Positions 12,964 through 19,277 of a DNA stretch of 21,355 bases are shown one piece after another (position 1 is the stretch's first letter; the number at the start of each line of letters is the position of its first letter). Below the pieces are notes generated by a model. It did no database searches. It saw nothing but the letters and a program-made list of their open reading frames with translations, and was not told where the DNA came from. Source of the stretch: a virus; the IMG/VR virus record IMGVR_UViG_3300033149_006202, positions 1 through 21,355 of that record; one strand, given 5' to 3'. The translations under genes and the position numbers were made by a program.

Positions 12964-13850
12964 TGGCTCTAGCAAGAGTGTTACAGAGCCCGAGGGGGCT
13001 AGACAATCGGCATGACCCTGTTACGCTCTGCCGAGAGGGTGTTTGTTATCTGGCAGCGGCTTACAACGTAGATGTCGAGAGACGGGTGTGCAGACGAAAG
13101 GGCTACCGAAAGGTCGTGGACCTTCCAGGGCATAGCCCATATCCTTATTTTGGTGGATGTCTGTTTGTTTCCAACGGGAGGCTGATGCTGCTATCGCCAG
13201 ATTACAGCTACGCCACCCTGAGGGTGGGGCTGCACGATAGTGCTATGAGCTATGCAACTGTGTTTAACAGAGTGTATTACAGCAACGGCTATGAGAACGG
13301 CTATGTTGAAAACGCTGAAAGCCACCCTTGGGAAGTTGGCGAATATGTTGGGCCAGACACGACGAGAGTCTTTAGCGACCCTCCGATAGGACACATTCTG
13401 TGCTTGTGGAACGGAAGAATGTTTATAGCCGAAGGCTCAACACTCTGGTATAGTGAGCCATTTGCATATCATGCTTACGACCTCGGTCGCAACTTTGTCC
13501 CTTTTTCCAGCAGAATACGGATGGTTATCGGCATCGCCGATGGGATATTTGTCAGCGACGAACGTATGACGTATGCCCTGGTGGGCAGCAGTCCCGAGGA
13601 TTGGTTTGTCAGAAAGGTAGCGGACTACCCTGCTGTGGAGGGCACAGCCCTTCACGTGGAGAGCAGCCGCATAGGCGATGGGAGTTTGCCGCCTGGCATG
13701 TATGCTATGTGGATGAGTGCACGAGGTATCTGCCTCGGTGGCCTTAATGGCTACTTCAGAAATTTGACGGAAGAGCATGTCAAGTGCCCTGCGGGCACTC
13801 GAGGGACTGCCCTTATCAGGGACGGAAGATATATAACAATTGTGTGGTAG
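12963..13850 (+). CDS. Tail stopper / propeller protein, P22 gp10-like
   Basis: 295 residues from the ATG at 12963, which shares a base with the previous stop (TGATG) and has GGAGG at 12953-12957. The N-terminus has Arg-Gly-Leu-Asp-Asn-Arg, then Ala-Ala-Tyr-Asn-Val-Asp-Val and Arg-Arg-Lys-Gly-Tyr-Arg-Lys-Val: the NVD-then-RRxGY pattern I associate with phage tail hub or DNA-stabilisation proteins. The rest is repeated strands with Leu-Trp-Asn-Gly-Arg-Met-Phe-Ile-Ala and Thr-Leu-Trp-Tyr-Ser-Glu-Pro, a beta-propeller feature seen in gp10-type stoppers. It is shorter than P22 gp10 (about 470 residues). It would plug or extend the adaptor ring. A 7-bp stem lies at 13783-13799. Confidence 0.7.
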   Translation: MALARVLQSPRGLDNRHDPVTLCREGVCYLAAAYNVDVERRVCRRKGYRKVVDLPGHSPYPYFGGCLFVSNGRLMLLSPDYSYATLRVGLHDSAMSYATVFNRVYYSNGYENGYVENAESHPWEVGEYVGPDTTRVFSDPPIGHILCLWNGRMFIAEGSTLWYSEPFAYHAYDLGRNFVPFSSRIRMVIGIADGIFVSDERMTYALVGSSPEDWFVRKVADYPAVEGTALHVESSRIGDGSLPPGMYAMWMSARGICLGGLNGYFRNLTEEHVKCPAGTRGTALIRDGRYITIVW

Positions 13851-13859
13851 GAGGAAGTT

Positions 13860-14579
13860 ATGCTGAAACTAAGCACGGGATTGAAGAATAGTTTGCTCGG
13901 AAACGCCACTCTGAAAGGAACTTCGTTGGCCTATCACGATGGTGGAGCTGGGAATGACTATATCACAGACAGCGAGAACAGGTTCTTGGATGCGGGCTTC
14001 AAGGTCGGTGATAAAATCACGACTACTGGGTCTACGACTGGCAGCAACGACATGTCTGATGTGGAGATTTTGGCTGTTTCTGCAGGCAAACTGGAGTTTG
14101 CCACAGGCACTGTGGCAGCGGAAGAAGCCTTCAACGAGAACACGGTCTTGAAAAGCAACAATGGAGGCTCTCTCGAAGAGCTTTTCAAGGACGGTGTCCT
14201 TGAGATATACAGTGGGAGTCAGCCAGCTGATGCAGACAGTGGTGAAACGGGCACGAAGCTCGTGAGAATCACGCTGAACAGCGGTGCTTTCACGCCTGGC
14301 TCACCAGACAACGGTCTCGAGTTCGAGGCTCCGATAAACGGAGTGATAGGGAAGAAGAGTGGTGATGTCTGGAGCGGTGTTGGCTTGGCCGACGGGACGG
14401 CTGGGTGGTTTCGCCTGTATGACAACAAATATCACACAGGTGATAACAAAGCTGCCGTTAGGCTCGACGGGGCCTGTGGTGTTGGGAGTGGGCAGCTGAA
14501 GCTGTCTAGCCTGACCATAAAGGAGGGCGTGACGATAACGATAGACAGTTTTGATATTGACATCAGAGGAGCTTCGTAA
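13860..14579 (+). CDS. Phage structural protein with an inserted beta domain
   Basis: 239 residues; ATG at 13860 with GGAGG. The start (Leu-Lys-Leu-Ser-Thr-Gly-Leu-Lys-Asn-Ser-Leu-Leu-Gly) and the second half (Leu-Phe-Lys-Asp-Gly-Val-Leu-Glu-Ile-Tyr-Ser-Gly, then Gln-Pro-Ala-Asp-Ala, Gly-Thr-Lys-Leu, Ala-Gly-Trp-Phe-Arg-Leu-Tyr-Asp) match a widespread family of phage virion proteins that are usually shorter. In those the start runs straight into the Glu-Ile-Tyr-Ser-Gly segment. Here residues about 17-104 form an extra beta module (Tyr-Ile-Thr-Asp-Ser, Ala-Gly-Phe-Lys-Val-Gly-Asp-Lys-Ile-Thr). It is coupled to the next gene. A perfect TCAAGGAC-GGT-GTCCTTGA stem is at 14185-14203. Confidence 0.7.
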   Translation: MLKLSTGLKNSLLGNATLKGTSLAYHDGGAGNDYITDSENRFLDAGFKVGDKITTTGSTTGSNDMSDVEILAVSAGKLEFATGTVAAEEAFNENTVLKSNNGGSLEELFKDGVLEIYSGSQPADADSGETGTKLVRITLNSGAFTPGSPDNGLEFEAPINGVIGKKSGDVWSGVGLADGTAGWFRLYDNKYHTGDNKAAVRLDGACGVGSGQLKLSSLTIKEGVTITIDSFDIDIRGAS

Positions 14580-14962
14580 TGGGTGTCTGGTGTAATGACG
14601 CTATGCTCGACACAGCGTTGAACTGGCTTAAGGATGGGGCTGACAAGCTATGCTTGTGTAGTCAGCAACCTGCTTCCTATACGGAAGCAACGTCTACATA
14701 TTGCCTTGGCTCGATAGCCATTGGCAGTGCCAATTTTGGAGAGATTGAGGATGGGCTCGTCTCGGGGAGACGTGTGACGGTGAATGTGGCTGATGCCATT
14801 CCTGTAGACACTACGGGTGTGCTCAACCATGTTGCTCTTGTGAGCGACATCTCGCAAGAGCTGCTGTATGTTGTTCCCTGTCCTGAAAGGGACGTTGCTC
14901 AGGGGAGTGAGGTTGTGCTTGGCCAGTTCTACGTAGAACTGCGAGACCCAATTTCGGTGTAG
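14579..14962 (+). CDS. Conserved phage structural protein
   Basis: 127 residues; the ATG shares its first base with the previous stop (TAATG), with GAGGAG upstream. The pattern Asp-Thr-Ala-Leu-Asn-Trp-Leu-Lys, Leu-Cys-Leu-Cys-Ser-Gln-Gln-Pro, Tyr-Thr-Glu-Ala-Thr-Ser-Thr-Tyr-Cys-Leu-Gly-Ser, Ser-Gly-Arg-Arg-Val-Thr-Val and His-Val-Ala-Leu-Val belongs to a common phage family normally found beside the family of the preceding gene. The role is probably a surface or tail-attached beta-sandwich. Three unusually strong inverted repeats lie in this short gene: 14671-14689 (TGCTTCC stem), 14834-14861 and 14924-14941. Confidence 0.75.
   Translation: MGVWCNDAMLDTALNWLKDGADKLCLCSQQPASYTEATSTYCLGSIAIGSANFGEIEDGLVSGRRVTVNVADAIPVDTTGVLNHVALVSDISQELLYVVPCPERDVAQGSEVVLGQFYVELRDPISV
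14834..14861. repeat. 11-bp stem-loop in coding sequence
   Basis: GCTCTTGTGAG, loop CGACAT, CTCGCAAGAGC: 11 pairs of which one is G-U. No T-tract follows. Confidence 0.85.
14924..14941. repeat. 18-bp perfect palindrome
   Basis: CAGTTCTAC followed directly by GTAGAACTG, 21 nt before the end of the gene. Chance expectation for an 18-bp perfect palindrome in 21 kb is about 0.08. Confidence 0.9.
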
Positions 14963-14972
14963 GAGGTATGTT

Positions 14973-15473
14973 ATGAAGATTGCTGCAACTGTGCGTGCCT
15001 TCTGGGAGTGGGAACTTTGGAGGAACAACGTTCTGCTTGACCAGTGGGCATACTGCAATAAGATTGTGACACAGGGGCTGAATGCCTGGCTTGACATAAT
15101 GTTTCACGGTGCTACGCAGGTTGGAACGTGGTATATTCTCATATTTGAGGATGATTATACGCCCGCCTCTGGCGATACGTATCAGAGCCCAGGATTCACA
15201 GAGTGCACTGCGTATGACGAGGCTACAAGGCCAGCGTTCAATGAGGGTGCTGCAAGCAATGGGACGATAAACAATTACAGTAATCCTGCAGTGTTCAGCA
15301 TCAACGCTACGAAAACCGTGTATGGTGCTGCTCTTGTAAGTGACAGCACGAAGGGTGATAGCAGTGCTGGGCATTATATGTTTTCGGCAGCGAACTATGG
15401 TGAGGGCAAGCCCGTCGAGAGCGGCGATACGCTGAAAGTGAAGCTTGCCATTACAGTGACAAGCACCACATAG
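14973..15473 (+). CDS. Conserved phage structural protein
   Basis: 166 residues; ATG at 14973 with GGAGG. After an N-terminal strand region come Lys-Ile-Val-Thr-Gln-Gly-Leu-Asn-Ala-Trp-Leu-Asp-Ile-Met-Phe-His-Gly-Ala-Thr-Gln (about 29-48), Thr-Trp-Tyr-Ile-Leu-Ile-Phe, and Glu-Cys-Thr-Ala-Tyr-Asp-Glu-Ala-Thr-Arg-Pro. The second half has Phe-Ser-Ile-Asn-Ala-Thr-Lys-Thr-Val-Tyr-Gly-Ala and Leu-Val-Ser-Asp-Ser-Thr-Lys-Gly. I recognise this order from a family frequent in podovirus and siphovirus structural clusters, without a named function. It is likely a virion surface or tail component. It follows the related small structural genes with no gap for another promoter. Confidence 0.75.
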   Translation: MKIAATVRAFWEWELWRNNVLLDQWAYCNKIVTQGLNAWLDIMFHGATQVGTWYILIFEDDYTPASGDTYQSPGFTECTAYDEATRPAFNEGAASNGTINNYSNPAVFSINATKTVYGAALVSDSTKGDSSAGHYMFSAANYGEGKPVESGDTLKVKLAITVTSTT

Positions 15474-15485
15474 TGGAGGTGAGGC

Positions 15486-17033
15486 TTGGCGGTTACTTGG
15501 AACCCAAACGACAAGAATAATATCAATCTCTCTGACGATAACTTAACAGCTTGGGGTGTGATTTTTGCTAATGGGACTGTTCGTGCCACTGAAAGTCGCT
15601 CCTCTGGGAAGTGGTATTGGGAAATACAGTATCATCATGGCTCAGATGCTTACACCTATTTTGGAATAGCGACGAGTAGTCATGACATCACGAAGTGGAT
15701 AGGCTCTACCAGCGACAGCTACTGCTTTCGTTTCGAGAGTAGTGGCGGGGCGCAGAAATGGCATGATAACGCTGGCGAGGACTACGGTTCTTCTCTCGCT
15801 GATGGCGATATCGTCATGATTGCCCTTGACCTCGACGATGGCAAGATATGGTGGGGCAAAAACGGAGCGTGGTTCGAAGGTGGTGACCCAGCAGCTGGAA
15901 CCAATCCAGCATACACAAGTGTTCTTGGAGAGTTCTTTCCTGCGGCTTCTTTCTATCACGATACTACTAAGCAGACGGCTAAGTTCCACTCACAGAGCCT
16001 TGCCTATTCGCCTCCCTCAGGCTTTCAGCCTTTGGAAGGTGGAGAGGTCGTCACGCATATTGTCTATTTCAGCGAAGAAGCTGGAGCCTCTGACTCGTAT
16101 GATACTACAATGGGCTATACTAAGACCATTGAGGAAGAGGCTGCTGTCTCGGATACATACGATGTTCCTGCTCCTGTCTACATGACCTTTGCCGAGGCAG
16201 CAACAGTATCCGAGCGTTACGACTTTCCGAGCCCTATATATGCAGGAATCACTGAGCTATCCTCGGTAGAGGATGCTTATGCACCGTTTGCCTTGACGGC
16301 AGTTGTAGAGGAGGAAGCTGCTGGTGCTGATGCCTATGCTACAAATCTGAGATTTGCCACAGGCGAAGACGGAGGCCTTGTCCAAGACCACTGGGAGTTC
16401 ACAGTTGCACGGAAGGCTTCACCTGTTAACAGCTACATCGGGCATGTTGGCAGCTCTCCGACTGTTGATGTTACAAAAGGCCCAATTACTGGGGATGCTA
16501 CTGTAGACGTTGCTGCTGATGTGGCAGGACTTGGCGGAGCTGTTCTGTCGGAAGGTATTGAGGTTTCTTGCAAGGCAACTGCTTCGCAGGTCATTGTGGC
16601 ACAGGGCGTTGCGTCTGCAACGCTCGGCGTGGAGGCCCTGGGTGCTAGCTTTGCAGAGGCAACCACGGAAGTGGATGTTGACGCTACAGGCTGTGTTAGC
16701 ACGCTTGGCAATGCTATCGCAGAGTTGCTGTTGGGCGTGAGCGGTGAGGCCAGTGCAGAGATTAGAGGTCAAGGTGATGCAAGCATTGTTTCTCATGTCA
16801 GTGCCACTGGTCACAGTGATACTGCTGCTGAAGGTCAGGTCGATGTAATTGTTGGGCTGAAAGCTACAGGTGTGATTGGCAAACTTGTTTGTGGCGAATG
16901 CACCTTACAGCTCACTGCGGAGGGAAGCGGAGCTCCAGTGCCAACAGGTGAGGCCGAGACCGAAATCAGCCTTGGGCTGCAGGCAACTGCAAGGGCGAAT
17001 ATTGGAATATGTGTGCTGAGGTATACAAGATAA
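15486..17033 (+). CDS. Tail/surface protein with SPRY domain and two repeat regions
   Basis: 515 residues from TTG at 15486, with GGAGGTGAGG just before it; no ATG precedes the domain. Residues 4-183 are a SPRY (B30.2-type) fold: Gly-Lys-Trp-Tyr-Trp-Glu-Ile (41-47), Tyr-Phe-Gly-Ile-Ala (58-62), Leu-Asp-Leu-Asp-Asp-Gly-Lys-Ile-Trp-Trp-Gly-Lys-Asn-Gly-Ala-Trp (114-129) and Phe-Phe-Pro-Ala-Ala-Ser (150-155). Five imperfect 20-residue repeats follow (about 195-288: Glu-Glu-Ala-x-x-Ser-Asp-x-Tyr-Asp), then a Gly/Ala/Val/Glu repeat zone (about 330-505) that reads like an extended beta fibre shaft. SPRY domains bind proteins or glycans. The likely role is receptor or carbohydrate binding on the virion. 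It ends 3 nt before motif copy 6. Confidence 0.8.
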   Translation: MAVTWNPNDKNNINLSDDNLTAWGVIFANGTVRATESRSSGKWYWEIQYHHGSDAYTYFGIATSSHDITKWIGSTSDSYCFRFESSGGAQKWHDNAGEDYGSSLADGDIVMIALDLDDGKIWWGKNGAWFEGGDPAAGTNPAYTSVLGEFFPAASFYHDTTKQTAKFHSQSLAYSPPSGFQPLEGGEVVTHIVYFSEEAGASDSYDTTMGYTKTIEEEAAVSDTYDVPAPVYMTFAEAATVSERYDFPSPIYAGITELSSVEDAYAPFALTAVVEEEAAGADAYATNLRFATGEDGGLVQDHWEFTVARKASPVNSYIGHVGSSPTVDVTKGPITGDATVDVAADVAGLGGAVLSEGIEVSCKATASQVIVAQGVASATLGVEALGASFAEATTEVDVDATGCVSTLGNAIAELLLGVSGEASAEIRGQGDASIVSHVSATGHSDTAAEGQVDVIVGLKATGVIGKLVCGECTLQLTAEGSGAPVPTGEAETEISLGLQATARANIGICVLRYTR

Positions 17034-17034
17034 A

Positions 17035-17544
17035 ATGTCAAATTTTAACATTTCTGTAAATGTTGAGGCCGAAGGCCATGTGGAGTGCTGGGACAGGCTA
17101 TGCCTGTCGATGAGCCTGCGGCGACTAGCTGTTAGCCAGTATGGTAACTACAATTTTGATGGCCTTGTGGAAATGAACGGAGTTCCTCTCGCCTTTAGCA
17201 AGGATGGTATATATGCCCTCGAGGGTGATGATGACGACGGGCAGCCTATACAAGCCCTGCTTGAATTCATGACAGACATGGGGTCTGAAAGACAGAAGAG
17301 GTTGCGGAGCTGTTATCTTGGTTGTGAAGCCGATGGCAACCTGCGGCTAGTGCTGCAAAACGACGAGGGGAACATGCGTGAGCACGTGCTTGTGTGCAAG
17401 CCTACACAGCACTCCGTCAGGACAGCCGTAGGTAGGAGCGGACGAGGACGTTATTGGACGTTTACAGTTGAAAACGTGGATGGCTGCTACTTCTGTGTTG
17501 ACACGGTCGATGCTGTGGTAACAGTGATGCGGAGGAAACCGTGA
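17035..17544 (+). CDS. Conserved phage tail-associated protein
   Basis: 169 residues. The ATG at 17035 overlaps the first base of motif copy 6, so the element encodes its first residues (Met-Ser-Asn-Phe-Asn-Ile-Ser-Val). The ribosome site is weak: GAGG lies 13 nt upstream. The body has Tyr-Asn-Phe-Asp-Gly-Leu-Val-Glu-Met-Asn-Gly, Ser-Lys-Asp-Gly-Ile-Tyr-Ala-Leu-Glu-Gly-Asp-Asp-Asp-Asp-Gly, Arg-Leu-Arg-Ser-Cys-Tyr-Leu-Gly, Gly-Arg-Gly-Arg-Tyr-Trp-Thr-Phe and Glu-Asn-Val-Asp-Gly, a pattern common to an unnamed phage structural family. A later start cannot be excluded but would lose a folded strand. The end overlaps the next gene by 4 nt. Confidence 0.75.
   Translation: MSNFNISVNVEAEGHVECWDRLCLSMSLRRLAVSQYGNYNFDGLVEMNGVPLAFSKDGIYALEGDDDDGQPIQALLEFMTDMGSERQKRLRSCYLGCEADGNLRLVLQNDEGNMREHVLVCKPTQHSVRTAVGRSGRGRYWTFTVENVDGCYFCVDTVDAVVTVMRRKP
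17037..17057 (+). promoter_or_regulatory. Dispersed palindromic element, copy 6
   Basis: GTCAAATTTTAAC (17037-17049), then ATTTCTGT. Unlike the other copies it lies within a coding start; the gene before it ends at 17033. Confidence 0.6.
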
Positions 17545-19277
17545 AACAGCTGCCGAGAATTGTGCTGAAAGGTGATAGGCAAGCTGCGGAAGAGATGATA
17601 AGGGAGGGTGTGAGGCAGTTTGACATTTTGCTTCAGCAAATGAAATTTGCTGGTCTGAAGCAGGACGTTCGTCGGGTGCGATACCTCGATGGGAGCGAAA
17701 TTGTGTGCAAGAGTGTGTTTGGCGACAACACACTGGAGATATATGTCCCTCCTGAGGTGACAGAGAAAAAAGTGGAGTTTCCTCCGAGGGGAAGGTTCAT
17801 AGTATTCTATAATGAGGACAACATCCTTATGGATGTTAGCGACGGGATAAAGATGACCAAGATAGGTTCTGTTGAGAGACCACTCATTGGCTGGCTCAAC
17901 ACAAGCATTGCTCTGGAAGACAGGGTTGTGGATGTTTGTTACTTGCAGGGGCAGTCCAATGACCCTTTCTATTACCAGGGTCTTTCGGAGTGGAGCAGGG
18001 AGAGCCTCTCTGTTAGGTCTGGTAATAGAGTTTGTTTGCAGACAGACATTGGTTATTCTGTTACTGTTCTAGGTCCCCAGAGTGTTCCTTGGTCATATGC
18101 AATTAGGCACTCGAAGGAGTGGGATGCTGTGTGTATTGTACTGATGTCGGGTGTGCAGATGGGTGCTAAGTGGACTTACGTCATTCGTGCAAGCAAATAT
18201 GTGTGGGATGAAGATGAGTATAAGCTAGTTGACAATATCGAGAAGTACCTGCAGTGCGACGAGGAGAAGTATCCTTCAGATGCCTATCCAACTCATCTTC
18301 TGTATGTGGACGATGAATGGAGGGTGCTTTACAATGTGGGCTGGTATGTTGTCAGTAAGCAACAATGCGTGTTCGAGAAGAGACGGCTGGATATTCACAG
18401 CGGGGAGGATGTGCTTGTTGTGACACACGGAAGTGAGCGCACATCGGCTGATGTGCACAGGCATTGGTTGGCAACCAAGGGAACTGTGGCTGTAGAGAAG
18501 AATGTGATAGAAAGGTGTGAGGAAAGCATAGAAGGCCCTTGGTCTATTACAGAGGTGGAAGGCGATTTTCTGGGTTTGGACTCAAGAAGTCGTGTAGCTC
18601 GTCCTGAATGCAACACGCAGCACTTCAACGGGGCTGAATACAGCTTCGAGTGGGAAGTCGATGACTGCACGCTTGGTGGCTTCAGGATGGTGGAGGATAT
18701 TGATTATCAGCACTTGTGGCAGTGGTGCCTTCAGTGTTTGAATCCTGAGGAATACGTCCCGTGGAAGCGTATGTATAGGTTGTGGTTCACAGGGCACTAT
18801 ACATTCAACTGTAGTTGCAGGCTTGAGTGGCCAGATGGAACAGGCTTGGCTGAGCTTCCTTGCCCAACGCCTTGCTGGCAAGCCTATGTTAATCGCAGAC
18901 ATTACACTGAGTGCTCCGAGGATGTAGAGTGGGAGTGGACTGGCAAGCTCGAGGACATTGACGGCTTCAGCTTTTCTGTGCAGGGCATCCCACAAAGGGG
19001 AGGTGCTGTGACACACCTTCGTCCAGTGCAGATACCTTATAGACGGTTGGCCTTGCTCGCTGGGGTGAAAAAGCCTTTTTCCAGACCAAAGGCGTTCTTT
19101 GCCAAGAGCAAGGATATTGTCAAGGTGCTTGTCCACGAGGAGGACATAAGTGTTCTGGTGAATGACAAAGACGCAACTGGCGAGTTTATTGCGGAGCTTG
19201 AGAGAGTCATTGAGAAGCAGTTTGACCTCTCGTCCCTCTTAGGGGTGTTTGCATATGTAGGAGGAGAGGATGAGTAA
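17541..19277 (+). CDS. Large Trp/Cys-rich protein, probable tail component
   Basis: 578 residues from GTG at 17541 (GTGA overlap with the previous stop; GGAGG upstream). I recognise no domain. The N-terminal 45 residues are helical, the rest is mostly strand with many Trp, Tyr and about 16 Cys, including Trp-Cys-Leu-Gln-Cys, Cys-Ser-Cys and Cys-Pro-Thr-Pro-Cys. Clustered Cys pairs could hold disulfides or metal outside the cell. There is no signal peptide or membrane span. Its place between a tail-associated protein and the rod protein suggests a virion part such as a tail hub or large surface protein. Perfect stems: 17634-17652, 17712-17734, 17820-17837, 18439-18456 and 18464-18478. Confidence 0.75.
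   Translation: MKQLPRIVLKGDRQAAEEMIREGVRQFDILLQQMKFAGLKQDVRRVRYLDGSEIVCKSVFGDNTLEIYVPPEVTEKKVEFPPRGRFIVFYNEDNILMDVSDGIKMTKIGSVERPLIGWLNTSIALEDRVVDVCYLQGQSNDPFYYQGLSEWSRESLSVRSGNRVCLQTDIGYSVTVLGPQSVPWSYAIRHSKEWDAVCIVLMSGVQMGAKWTYVIRASKYVWDEDEYKLVDNIEKYLQCDEEKYPSDAYPTHLLYVDDEWRVLYNVGWYVVSKQQCVFEKRRLDIHSGEDVLVVTHGSERTSADVHRHWLATKGTVAVEKNVIERCEESIEGPWSITEVEGDFLGLDSRSRVARPECNTQHFNGAEYSFEWEVDDCTLGGFRMVEDIDYQHLWQWCLQCLNPEEYVPWKRMYRLWFTGHYTFNCSCRLEWPDGTGLAELPCPTPCWQAYVNRRHYTECSEDVEWEWTGKLEDIDGFSFSVQGIPQRGGAVTHLRPVQIPYRRLALLAGVKKPFSRPKAFFAKSKDIVKVLVHEEDISVLVNDKDATGEFIAELERVIEKQFDLSSLLGVFAYVGGEDE

Noticed and set aside
143-17057. The six palindromic elements as sigma70 promoters (TTGAC as -35)
   Set aside because: No TATAAT-like box lies 16-18 bp downstream in the copies I checked (1, 2, 3 and 5).
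143-17057. CRISPR-like or transposon-end repeats
   Set aside because: Spacing is 0.6-5 kb, not spacer-like; no cas or transposase genes and no target duplications are visible.
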